DNA from: DATDPY01 sp964395765
GTDB lineage: Bacteria > Bacteroidota > Bacteroidia > Cytophagales > Cyclobacteriaceae
Direction: 5' to 3'
Assembly (NCBI GenBank): GCA_964395765.1
Contig: CAYNCU010000100.1
Coordinates: 1-14,994, forward strand
DNA: 14,994 nt
Numbering within the stretch: the first letter of the stretch is position 1; every line of letters begins with the position of its first letter. A program made the translations under genes and the position numbers. Under the pieces are notes generated by a model. It saw only the letters and a program-made list of their open reading frames with translations. It had not been told where the DNA came from and did no database searches. This document shows positions 6,832-13,624 of the stretch, one piece after another.

Positions 6832-8017
6832 TAATACCCAATACCAGGTAAACGAAGACGGTTATTACGGGAGCTTTGGCGGTGCTTATATTCCGGAAAT
6901 GCTGTACCCTAATATCGAAGAGCTCCGGGAAAACTATCTTTCGATCATCGGTACCAGGGAATTCCAGGATGAATTTTACGGTTTGCTTAGGGAATATGCC
7001 GGACGGCCCACACCGTTATATTACGCTTCCCGTTTATCGGGAAAATATAGCACACGGATTTTCCTGAAAAGGGAGGACCTGTGCCATACCGGCGCCCATA
7101 AGGTCAACAATACTATCGGGCAGATCATCCTCGCTAAAAAGCTTGGCAAGCAGAAGATCATTGCTGAAACCGGAGCCGGGCAACATGGAGTGGCCACTGC
7201 CACGGTTTGCGCCCTCATGGGCATGGAATGCCTTGTATTCATGGGGACCACGGATATTGAAAGGCAGCGGCCCAATGTGGAACGCATGAGAATTCTCGGC
7301 GCCGAGGTACGGGCAGCCGAAAGCGGGAATAAAACCTTAAAAGACGCCACCAATGAAGCCTTGAGGTATTGGATCAACCATCCTTCGGATACTCATTATA
7401 TCATCGGTTCCGTCGTGGGCCCGCATCCCTACCCGGATATGGTGGCACGATTTCAATCGGTGATCAGCGAGGAAATAAAGGTTCAGTTAAAAGAGAAAAC
7501 CGGAAGTGAAAACCCGGATTGTGTAATTGCCTGCCTGGGTGGGGGGAGCAATGCCGCCGGCGCCTACTATCACTTTCTCGATAATCCCAATGTCCGGCTG
7601 GTGAGTGTGGAGGCGGCCGGAAAGGGTATCGATTCCGGGGAATCTGCCGCTACTACGGCGCTTGGGAAAACGGGAATCCTTCACGGCAGTAAAACGCTGC
7701 TGATGCAGACATCCGACGGGCAGGTCGTGGAGCCGTATTCCATTTCCGCGGGTCTTGATTACCCGGGCGTAGGCCCCCTGCATTCCCACCTGTTTGAAAC
7801 CGGCAGGGCTGAATTCCTTTCGGCAACGGATGAGGAAGCTATGAAAGCCGGTTTATTATTGAGTCGGCTGGAAGGAATAATCCCGGCCATTGAATCGGCA
7901 CATGCCCTGGCGGGCCTGGAGAAAATAACTTTTAATAAAAACGATGTCGTTATTGTCAACTTATCGGGCCGGGGAGATAAGGATCTTGAAACCTATATTC
8001 GCTGGGGCGGATATTAA
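6821..8017 (+). CDS. trpB: Tryptophan synthase beta chain
   Basis: TrpB condenses indole with serine using pyridoxal phosphate. The 398-residue product is a TrpB1-type chain with the Schiff-base lysine Lys94 in HTGAHKVNN, the catalytic Glu116 in AETGAGQHG, and the cofactor phosphate loop GGGSN (240-244). The N-terminal YYGSFGGAYIPE segment is typical of chains that pair with TrpA. The start at 6821 overlaps trpF by 11 bases; it is the only ATG before the conserved N-terminus. No truncation is seen. Confidence 0.98.
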   Translation: MITDNTQYQVNEDGYYGSFGGAYIPEMLYPNIEELRENYLSIIGTREFQDEFYGLLREYAGRPTPLYYASRLSGKYSTRIFLKREDLCHTGAHKVNNTIGQIILAKKLGKQKIIAETGAGQHGVATATVCALMGMECLVFMGTTDIERQRPNVERMRILGAEVRAAESGNKTLKDATNEALRYWINHPSDTHYIIGSVVGPHPYPDMVARFQSVISEEIKVQLKEKTGSENPDCVIACLGGGSNAAGAYYHFLDNPNVRLVSVEAAGKGIDSGESAATTALGKTGILHGSKTLLMQTSDGQVVEPYSISAGLDYPGVGPLHSHLFETGRAEFLSATDEEAMKAGLLLSRLEGIIPAIESAHALAGLEKITFNKNDVVIVNLSGRGDKDLETYIRWGGY

Positions 8018-8096
8018 AAATAGCGTATGACATCAAGGTACCAGGGCACCAAGCAGTCACTATGTTTAGAATTTTAAAATATATCTGATCCGTTAT

Positions 8097-8876
8097 ATGA
8101 TTAATAAAATAGAAAATATTTTTTCAGGAAACGGGCAACCTAAACTGTCCGTGTATTTCACCGCGGGTTTCCCCGGACTTAACGACCTGGGCCTGATCAT
8201 GAATTCCCTGCAGGAAGGCGGCGCCGACCTTGTGGAAGTGGGCCTGCCGTTTTCCGACCCCATTGCCGACGGGCCTACCATTCAGGCAAGCAATAAAGTG
8301 GCTCTGCAAAACGGTATCAGCCTGAAACTGATTCTTGAACAATTGGCAAAAGTAAAAAACGAAATCAGCATTCCCGTGATCCTGATGGGATACCTGAACC
8401 CGATCTACCAGTATGGCATTGAAAAGTTCTGCGAAGATTCTGCTTCCGCAGGGGCCAGCGGGATGATCATCCCCGATCTTCCCATGAAGGAATATCTTGA
8501 AAGCTATAAGGGTATATTTGAAAGGAACAACCTGTTGAATATATTTCTCATATCTCCCCAGACTTCCGGTGAAAGGGTAAGGCTGATCGACCGTAATTCA
8601 CGCGGCTTTATCTATATGGTATCCGCCGCCAGCACCACGGGTGCGAAAAAGGAAATTTCAGGCGAGCAGGTACAATATTTTGAAAGGATCAATAAAATGA
8701 ACCTGAAAAATCCAAGGCTGATCGGCTTCGGTATTTCCGACCATGCGACATTTCAGACCGCATGCCTCTACGCCGGCGGTGCCATCATAGGAAGCGCCTT
8801 CATTAAATTGCTGGGTGAATCGAAAAACCTTAAAGAGGATATTATTAATTATATTCATACGGTAAAAGGAAATTAA
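8097..8876 (+). CDS. trpA: Tryptophan synthase alpha chain
   Basis: TrpA cleaves indole-3-glycerol phosphate to indole and glyceraldehyde 3-phosphate, and indole passes through a tunnel to TrpB. The 259-residue barrel shows the catalytic Glu47 in VEVGLPFSDP and Asp58 in IADGP, the FTAGFP segment (21-26) and the phosphate-binding GFGIS and GSAF segments in the C-terminal half. It is preceded by the longest gap in the operon, 79 bases, in which I see no good promoter or terminator. Its stop abuts the aroF start with no intervening base. Confidence 0.97.
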   Translation: MINKIENIFSGNGQPKLSVYFTAGFPGLNDLGLIMNSLQEGGADLVEVGLPFSDPIADGPTIQASNKVALQNGISLKLILEQLAKVKNEISIPVILMGYLNPIYQYGIEKFCEDSASAGASGMIIPDLPMKEYLESYKGIFERNNLLNIFLISPQTSGERVRLIDRNSRGFIYMVSAASTTGAKKEISGEQVQYFERINKMNLKNPRLIGFGISDHATFQTACLYAGGAIIGSAFIKLLGESKNLKEDIINYIHTVKGN

Positions 8877-9890
8877 ATGATCATACAGCTAAATAAAAAT
8901 ATCAGTCCCGGGGAGAAAACAGCTATTATCGACAAGCTGAAAAAGCTGAAGTATAAATCCAACGAGGTGAAAACCCAGTACGGGGAATACCTGATCGGAA
9001 TCGGTAAAAATGATTTTGATATACGGGATGTCGGCTTCATGCCGGGCATTGCCGATATCTTCCGGGTTTCGGAAAATCATAAACTGGTTTCTTCCCGCTG
9101 GAAAGTGCAGCGCACGGTGATCGACCTTGGAGACGGAGTCAGCGTAGGTGAGGGAAATTTTTCAGTCATGGCAGGCCCCTGTTCCATCGAAGGGGAAGAT
9201 AACATTAAAAAGACCATACAGCACCTCCGGGAAAACAAGGTCAGGATCATGCGCGGAGGGGTATATAAACCGAGAAGTTCGCCGTATTCATTCCGCGGAC
9301 ATGGGCTTGATATGCTGAAGATCTGGTATGAATTGGCGCACCGGGAAGGAATTAAAATAATTACCGAAGTCATGCAGGTATCACAGATTGAACCCATGTA
9401 TGATTTTGTGGATATTTACCAGGTGGGGGCAAGGAATACCCAGAATTTCAATTTGCTGGATGAACTGGGCAAGGTCGATAAACCCGTGATGATAAAAAGA
9501 GGAATTTCAGGAACCATAGACGAATTACTTTATTCCGCGGAATATGTATTTTCCGGGGGGAATGAAAGGATCATTCTTTGTGAAAGGGGGATCCGGACCT
9601 ATGAAAATGCGGCCCGGAATACACTGGACCTTAATGCCGTGCCCATCCTGCTTGAAAAAACCCACCTGCCGGTAATTGTAGATCCTTCCCATGGCATGGG
9701 GATCCGTGAATATATCGAGCCCATGGCTATGGCTGCCGTCATGGCAGGGGCCGATGGTGTCATCTACGAGACCCACGAGGTTCCTGAAGAGGCGCTTTCC
9801 GACGGACAGCAGACCCTTGACTTCCGGGAATCGGCAAGGCTTATTAAAAGAATGAGAATGGCGTACGACCTGCGGAATAAAATGTCGTAA
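8877..9890 (+). CDS. aroF: DAHP synthase, type I-beta with N-terminal regulatory domain
   Basis: The enzyme condenses phosphoenolpyruvate and erythrose 4-phosphate to DAHP, the entry step to chorismate. The 337-residue protein has an N-terminal ferredoxin-like domain (about 1-70) and a barrel. The metal ligands are visible as Cys102 in AGPCSIEG, His272 in DPSHG, Glu298 in YETHEVPE and Asp309 in LSDGQQ. This matches the layout and numbering of the Thermotoga maritima enzyme, whose N-terminal domain binds Tyr and Phe for feedback, so the same regulation is likely. There is no chorismate mutase domain, unlike the DAHP synthase-mutase fusions of some Bacteroidota. Placing it in the trp operon ties chorismate supply to tryptophan demand. 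Some annotations call this class aroG or aroH. Confidence 0.94.
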   Translation: MIIQLNKNISPGEKTAIIDKLKKLKYKSNEVKTQYGEYLIGIGKNDFDIRDVGFMPGIADIFRVSENHKLVSSRWKVQRTVIDLGDGVSVGEGNFSVMAGPCSIEGEDNIKKTIQHLRENKVRIMRGGVYKPRSSPYSFRGHGLDMLKIWYELAHREGIKIITEVMQVSQIEPMYDFVDIYQVGARNTQNFNLLDELGKVDKPVMIKRGISGTIDELLYSAEYVFSGGNERIILCERGIRTYENAARNTLDLNAVPILLEKTHLPVIVDPSHGMGIREYIEPMAMAAVMAGADGVIYETHEVPEEALSDGQQTLDFRESARLIKRMRMAYDLRNKMS

Positions 9891-9898
9891 AAAACAGA

Positions 9899-10480
9899 AT
9901 GAAGATTTCCATCATAAAATATAATGCCGGCAACATTCTGTCTGTCATCAATGCCATGCGCAGGCTTGGGATAGAACCTGTTCTGACCGATGACCCTGAG
10001 ACATTAAATAATTCCGATAAGGTTATTTTCCCCGGCGTCGGGGAAGCCAGTACGGCCATGAATTACCTGAGACAAAGGGATCTTGATAAGGTCATTACAG
10101 GCCTGAAGCAACCTTTCCTGGGAATATGCCTTGGACTCCAGCTCATGTGCCGTTATTCGGATGAAAATGATACAAATTGCCTGGGAATCTTTGATCTCAA
10201 GGTCAGGAAATTTCCTCCCGGTGATAAGGTCCCGCATATCGGCTGGAACAGGATCAATCACGCGGAGAATCCCTTGTTCCGGGGTACAGGAGAAAATACA
10301 TTTCTCTATTTCGTACACAGCTATTATGCAGAAAAGGGGGAAGGTACCATTGCCACCACCGAATACATTGTCCCGTTCAGTGCTGCACTTCATAAAAATA
10401 ATTTTTATGCCATTCAGGCGCATCCTGAAAAAAGCGGAAAAGACGGAGAGAGGATCCTGAAAAATTTTATTGAACTTTGA
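9899..10480 (+). CDS. hisH: Imidazole glycerol phosphate synthase, glutaminase subunit
   Basis: HisH releases ammonia from glutamine and channels it through HisF. The 193-residue class I amidotransferase has the KYNAGN start (7-12), FPGVG (44-48), the nucleophile Cys77 in GICLGLQLM and the catalytic His175/Glu177 in AHPEKSG. PHIGWN in the middle and HPEKSG near the end separate it from TrpG. It begins eight bases after aroF, with no promoter or terminator between, so the histidine genes continue the trp transcript. Position 174 is Ala where Phe is more common before HPEKSG; this is unlikely to matter. Confidence 0.96.
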   Translation: MKISIIKYNAGNILSVINAMRRLGIEPVLTDDPETLNNSDKVIFPGVGEASTAMNYLRQRDLDKVITGLKQPFLGICLGLQLMCRYSDENDTNCLGIFDLKVRKFPPGDKVPHIGWNRINHAENPLFRGTGENTFLYFVHSYYAEKGEGTIATTEYIVPFSAALHKNNFYAIQAHPEKSGKDGERILKNFIEL

Positions 10481-10482
10481 AC

Positions 10483-11202
10483 ATGGAAATTATACCGGCC
10501 ATCGATATCATGAACGGGAAATGCGTGAGGCTGACCAAAGGGGATTATACCACACAAAAAATTTATCATGACGACCCTGTCGCTACCGCTGTTGCATTCG
10601 AGGATAAGGGGATGAAAAGGCTGCACCTGGTTGACCTGGAGGGTGCAAAAGCAGGAAAAGTGATGAACCTTGAGGTACTTATGAGGATAGCCGCCCGGAC
10701 ACAATTAAAAATTGATTTCGGGGGCGGCGTCCGTTCCGATGAAGATATAGACCATGTATTTTCTGTCGGCGCTTCCATGGTAACGGCAGGAAGTATTGTA
10801 GTCAGGGACCGTATGCTCTTTGAAAAATGGATGAAAAAATATGGAGGCGAAAAAATAATTCTTGGCGCCGATAGTAAAGAGCGAAAGGTTGCCGTATCAG
10901 GCTGGGAGGAAAAAACGGAAATATCAATCGACCGTTTCATCGGAGAATTGAAAGGATCGGGTATACATTACGTGATCTGTACCGACATCGGTAGGGACGG
11001 TATGCTGGCGGGACCTGCTGTTGATCTTTACAGGGAATTGACCGCCGGCTTTCCGGACATTAAGTTCATTGCCAGCGGAGGGGTTTCCGGAATAAAAGAT
11101 CTGGAAGACCTCGCGAAGGCAGGTCTTTGGGGAGCGATCATAGGAAAAGCTATTTACGAAAATAAAATAAGTCTTGATGACCTGAAAACATTTATGGGCT
11201 GA
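10483..11202 (+). CDS. hisA: ProFAR isomerase (phosphoribosylformimino-AICAR-P isomerase)
   Basis: HisA performs the Amadori rearrangement that makes PRFAR, the substrate of HisHF. From the ATG at 10483 the product is 239 residues with the standard HisA N-terminus MEIIPAIDI. The catalytic pair is Asp8 and Asp130 (GADSKE), with the phosphate-binding half-barrel motifs DFGGGVR (78-84) and TDIGRDGM (167-174) followed by ASGGVSG. A TTG two codons upstream (10477) would overlap the hisH stop, but the ATG fits the family start better. The stop overlaps the hisF start by one base (TGATG at 11200-11204), so translation is probably coupled. Confidence 0.96.
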   Translation: MEIIPAIDIMNGKCVRLTKGDYTTQKIYHDDPVATAVAFEDKGMKRLHLVDLEGAKAGKVMNLEVLMRIAARTQLKIDFGGGVRSDEDIDHVFSVGASMVTAGSIVVRDRMLFEKWMKKYGGEKIILGADSKERKVAVSGWEEKTEISIDRFIGELKGSGIHYVICTDIGRDGMLAGPAVDLYRELTAGFPDIKFIASGGVSGIKDLEDLAKAGLWGAIIGKAIYENKISLDDLKTFMG

Positions 11203-11957
11203 TGCTGACCAAGAGAATAATTCCCTGCCTGGATGTAATGAACGGAAGGACCGTGAAAGGGGTGAATTTTGTCAATTTAAAAGATGCGGGAAACGCCGTG
11301 GAACTGGGAGCCCTGTATGCCGAACAGGGAGCGGATGAGCTGGTATTCCTGGATATTACCGCCACGGTTGAAAAAAGAAAGACATTAATTGAACTGGTGA
11401 AAAATATTTCGGTTGAGATTAATATTCCATTTACGGTCGGAGGGGGGATCGGTTCCTTGCAGGACGTATCGGAATTGCTGAAAGTTGGGGCCGACAAGAT
11501 ATCCGTGAATACTTCTGCAGTAATGAATCCCAATCTTGTTAACGACCTGGCCAAAGAATTCGGAAGCCAATGCGTGGTAGTCGCCGTGGATACCCGGCGT
11601 TGTTCAGAAGGGGATATTGTTCACATCCACGGTGGCAGGACGCCGACAGAAAAAAAAACTTCCGAATGGGTCCATGAGATGGAAGACAGGGGGGCAGGGG
11701 AGATACTCCTGACCAGTATGGACCATGACGGCACGAAGAACGGCTTCGCCGTAGAATTGACGGCCGGCATTTCCGGAAGCCTTTCCATACCGGTTATTGC
11801 TTCCGGGGGAGGCGGCACCCTGGAGCATTTTTATACTGTTTTTACGGAAGGGAAAGCGGATGCCGCCCTGGCGGCCAGTATCTTCCATTATAAGGAGATC
11901 GGGATCATGGATCTTAAAAAATATTTATCGGAACATAATATTCCGATGAGAATGTAA
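11202..11957 (+). CDS. hisF: Imidazole glycerol phosphate synthase, cyclase subunit
   Basis: HisF uses ammonia from HisH to split PRFAR into imidazole glycerol phosphate and AICAR. The 251-residue barrel has the catalytic Asp11 in RIIPCLDV and Asp130 in VAVDTRR, and the two phosphate-binding halves around VGGGIG (79-84) and ASGGGG in the C-terminal half. The length is normal. It overlaps hisA by one base and ends 12 bases before hisIE. AICAR feeds back to purine synthesis. Confidence 0.97.
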   Translation: MLTKRIIPCLDVMNGRTVKGVNFVNLKDAGNAVELGALYAEQGADELVFLDITATVEKRKTLIELVKNISVEINIPFTVGGGIGSLQDVSELLKVGADKISVNTSAVMNPNLVNDLAKEFGSQCVVVAVDTRRCSEGDIVHIHGGRTPTEKKTSEWVHEMEDRGAGEILLTSMDHDGTKNGFAVELTAGISGSLSIPVIASGGGGTLEHFYTVFTEGKADAALAASIFHYKEIGIMDLKKYLSEHNIPMRM

Positions 11958-11969
11958 AATATTTATCCA

Positions 11970-12569
11970 ATGGCAATGAATTTTGAAAAATCAGGCGGGT
12001 TGGTTCCTGCCATCATCCAGGATTACGAAACGGGAAAAGTATTAATGCTGGGATTTATGAATCCTGAGGCTTACGAAAAAACCAAAAAAGAAGAAATTGT
12101 TACCTTTTACAGCCGTAGCCGAAAGGCCTTGTGGACCAAAGGAGAAACTTCCGGTAATTTCCTGCATGTTAAGGAGTTCATTGAAGATTGTGATCAGGAT
12201 ACCTTGCTGATCAAAGTTCATCCGGACGGGCCAGTTTGTCACACGGGCGCCGACACCTGTTTCAATGAATCGAATAAAGACGCATATGTTTTTATTAAAG
12301 AGCTGGAGGGAGTGATCCGCGACCGGAAAGTAAACCGGAAGGAAGGATCTTACACATCCTCCCTTTTTAACCGGGGAATTAACCGCATAGCCCAGAAGGT
12401 AGGAGAAGAAGCTGTTGAACTTGTCATTGAATCCAAGGATAACGATGAAGACAAATTTACCGGAGAGGCTGCCGATCTGTTTTTTCATTACCTCGTTTTA
12501 CTGGAAGAAAAGGGAATTCCTTTTGAAAAGGTTCTTGAAACATTGATCCGGAGACATAGTAAAGGATAA
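11970..12569 (+). CDS. hisIE: Bifunctional PRA-CH/PRA-PH (HisI-HisE fusion)
   Basis: This fusion carries out two successive steps on phosphoribosyl-ATP: pyrophosphohydrolysis by the HisE part and cyclohydrolysis by the HisI part. Residues 1 to about 105 form HisI, with the Mg motif DCDQD (73-77) and the Zn cysteines Cys90 (VCHTGAD) and Cys97. Residues about 107-199 form HisE, with KVGEEAVELVIE (143-154) and the GEAADLFFHYLVLL helix (165-178), which carry the acidic metal ligands. The total of 199 residues is typical of fused HisIE. It is the last gene of the operon. An alternative ATG lies two codons downstream at 11976. Confidence 0.97.
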   Translation: MAMNFEKSGGLVPAIIQDYETGKVLMLGFMNPEAYEKTKKEEIVTFYSRSRKALWTKGETSGNFLHVKEFIEDCDQDTLLIKVHPDGPVCHTGADTCFNESNKDAYVFIKELEGVIRDRKVNRKEGSYTSSLFNRGINRIAQKVGEEAVELVIESKDNDEDKFTGEAADLFFHYLVLLEEKGIPFEKVLETLIRRHSKG

Positions 12570-12579
12570 AAAGGGGCCT

Positions 12580-12600
12580 GGGAATAACATTCCTTTTCTT
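12580..12600 (+). terminator. Possible weak terminator after hisIE
   Basis: GGGAAT (12580-12585) pairs with ATTCCT (12589-12594), one pair being G-U, around a three-base loop, followed by TTTCTT. It lies 11 bases after the hisIE stop, the right place for the operon end. The stem is short and the T tract broken, so it may be inefficient. Confidence 0.4.
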
Positions 12601-12701
12601 GTCTGTTAATCTTAAAGAGATATGTGAAAAATATGATTTTTCTAAAATACGGGAGTAACTTTCGTGTCAGGGAAATTGCAGAAAACACACTCCCAATCTC
12701 T

Positions 12702-12765
12702 CTCAAGAGAGGAGAATGATTCCGGTAATCCCATCGCTGACCTTAATCCCGGAATTTTAAACATC
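12702..12765. repeat. 64-base direct repeat, left copy
   Basis: It differs from the right copy (12867-12930) at three positions only. It contains an internal inverted repeat, ATTCCGG (12719-12725) with CCGGAAT (12749-12755). It ends exactly at the N run, suggesting that assembly stopped because of the repeat. Confidence 0.85.
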
Positions 12766-12865
12766 NNNNNNNNNNNNNNNNNNNNNNNNNNNNNNNNNNN
12801 NNNNNNNNNNNNNNNNNNNNNNNNNNNNNNNNNNNNNNNNNNNNNNNNNNNNNNNNNNNNNNNNN
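12766..12865. other. Assembly gap (100 N)
   Basis: This is a run of exactly 100 undetermined bases, the usual placeholder for a scaffold gap of unknown size. It is bounded by two copies of the same 64-base repeat, so it probably hides further repeat copies. ORFs reading across it are artefacts. Confidence 0.97.
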
Positions 12866-12866
12866 A

Positions 12867-12930
12867 CTCAAGAAGGGAGAATGATTCCGGTAATCCCATC
12901 GCTGACCTTAATCCCGGAATGTTAAACATC
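12867..12930. repeat. 64-base direct repeat, right copy
   Basis: This is the second copy of the unit at 12702-12765, with differences at 12874, 12875 and 12921. It has the same internal ATTCCGG/CCGGAAT inverted repeat. It starts one base after the N run. Confidence 0.85.
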
Positions 12931-12994
12931 TCGAAAATCCATAGCTTAAGTTACTCCGTTAAAAATAAGAACCATTTAATGAAGTACAATCTGT

Positions 12995-13010
12995 CCCCTC
13001 TCGAGAGGGG
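12995..13010. repeat. Perfect 16-base palindrome in the right repeat end
   Basis: CCCCTCTCGAGAGGGG is perfectly self-complementary. It belongs to the right terminal repeat; the left end carries a less perfect version (CTCTCAAGAGAG) at 12700-12711. Confidence 0.8.
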
Positions 13011-13172
13011 AGTTAAGGGGTGTGTATATTTTAAAATCATGGAAGTGATTTCTGTATCAAAGATTGAAGCCTACTTCCTATAATTAATTCTCTTCAAAAA
13101 GAATATCATGCCAGGTACCCGACACCGGGCCCTCCATTGTTTAATAAAATCTATAGGAAATTACTCCGCTTC

Positions 13173-13213
13173 AGGCCGTTAAGTTGAAGTAAACTTTCAC
13201 CGGCCTTATTTTT
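13173..13213 (+). terminator. Possible intrinsic terminator hairpin
   Basis: AGGCCG (13173-13178) pairs with CGGCCT (13201-13206). Inside it AAGTT (13181-13185) pairs with AACTT (13192-13196) around the loop GAAGTA. TATTTTT follows at 13207-13213. No plus-strand gene ends nearby, so it may be a back-up terminator for the operon or a relic. Confidence 0.4.
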
Positions 13214-13241
13214 AGCTATAAATTTTAAGAAGAAAACCCCG

Positions 13242-13310
13242 TTAATTTTTATTCGCTTTAACGATAAAGGCTTCACCGGATAATACGGATTTTGAAAACA
13301 TTACATTCAT
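13242..13310 (-). CDS. Very small ORF of unknown function, doubtful
   Basis: This minus-strand ORF of 22 codons reads MNVMFSKSVLSG and ends EAFIVKANKN. AAGGAGGTT lies immediately upstream (complement of 13311-13319), an unusually strong Shine-Dalgarno for this phylum. The first ATG is only two bases away; the in-frame ATG at codon 4 is better spaced. It follows, on the same strand and 40 bases downstream, the coding-like fragment at 13351-13491. It may be a relic or chance; I do not recognise the peptide. Confidence 0.2.
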   Translation of the reverse strand: MNVMFSKSVLSGEAFIVKANKN

Positions 13311-13350
13311 AACCTCCTTATTAATTTGGCTGATACAGGGGATTCGGCAC

Positions 13351-13491
13351 TTATTTCCAGTGTATTTCAATATCCAGGGCAATTACGTTTTTATATCCCT
13401 TATCTTTTAACCTGAGCACAAAGGCCGCCGGGCCGTTCGGAAAATCAATAATTTTAAATTTATATCCATTCCTTTCCGTTGGAATTCGGTT
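13351..13491 (-). pseudogene. 3' fragment of an unrecognised gene
   Basis: Read on the minus strand, 46 sense codons follow a stop and end at TAA (13351-13353) with no ATG. The translation has protein-like composition (…NGYKFKIIDFPNGPAAF… ending …VIALDIEIHWK), unlike random AT-rich spacer. Upstream the same strand continues in other frames with broken, protein-like pieces, which suggests a frameshifted and truncated gene. I do not recognise the family. Confidence 0.35.
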
Positions 13492-13624
13492 TTATGTTTA
13501 TTTTTCGATGTATTTATTGAATAGTCCCTGTAATTTTTACCCTGTTTTCTCACGATTTATTTGGTTCAGGAAATTAATGCTCTTTTTCAGATTATGTTAA
13601 TATTTGTAAATAATTTAAATTCCA

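Larger units (their letters stand above)
12685..13025. repeat. Repeat element with imperfect terminal inverted repeats, broken by an assembly gap
   Basis: The left end (from 12685) begins ACACAC then TCCC and runs into CTCTCAAGAGAGGA. The right end (to 13025), read on the minus strand, begins ACACAC then CCCTTAACTCC and runs into CTCTCGAGAGGGGA. The two ends therefore form imperfect inverted repeats of about 30 bases that differ by a few substitutions and a three-base shift. Between them are two near-identical 64-base direct copies and the N gap. No transposase is seen. This looks like a small non-coding interspersed element (REP- or MITE-like), probably present elsewhere in the genome. The real length is unknown because of the gap. 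Confidence 0.6.
13026..13624. other. Gene-poor region between the repeat element and ctlX
   Basis: No intact gene of ordinary length is found in these 600 bases. The contents are a hairpin (13173-13213), a 22-codon minus-strand ORF with a strong Shine-Dalgarno (13242-13310), and a 46-codon minus-strand coding-like fragment without a start (13351-13491). Upstream of that fragment the minus strand has a few further protein-like stretches broken by stops, ending in readings such as LQGLFNKYIEK. The whole looks like decaying coding sequence. No tRNA or rRNA is recognised. The last 100 bases before ctlX are AT-rich and presumably hold its promoter, but no exact match to the consensus with correct spacing is seen. 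Confidence 0.5.

Noticed and set aside
8027..8077. 16-codon ORF in the gap between trpB and trpA, and a short run around GGTACCAGGGCACCAAG
   Set aside because: No control-codon enrichment, no hairpin or promoter match, and the length is within chance; it may be a decayed simple repeat but cannot be supported.
10477..10482. TTG start for hisA two codons upstream of the ATG
   Set aside because: The ATG at 10483 gives the standard HisA N-terminus MEIIPAID; the TTG would overlap the hisH stop without adding conserved residues.
6175..11202. Dual-function PriA in place of separate isomerases
   Set aside because: Both a complete TrpF (Cys9/Asp131) and a complete HisA (Asp8/Asp130) are present.
12042..12488. 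Long antisense ORF opposite hisIE, and similar antisense ORFs opposite trpG, trpB and the MORN gene
   Set aside because: They lie wholly inside well-conserved genes on the other strand and show no recognisable domains; they follow from codon bias of the real genes.
12642..13083. Open frames on both strands running across the N gap
   Set aside because: They read through 100 undetermined bases and repeat sequence; the translation is repeat-derived and has no protein-like features.
13598..13606. TAATATTTG as the -7 element of a ctlX promoter
   Set aside because: The spacing inside the element is one base too long and no TTTG is found at the right distance upstream.
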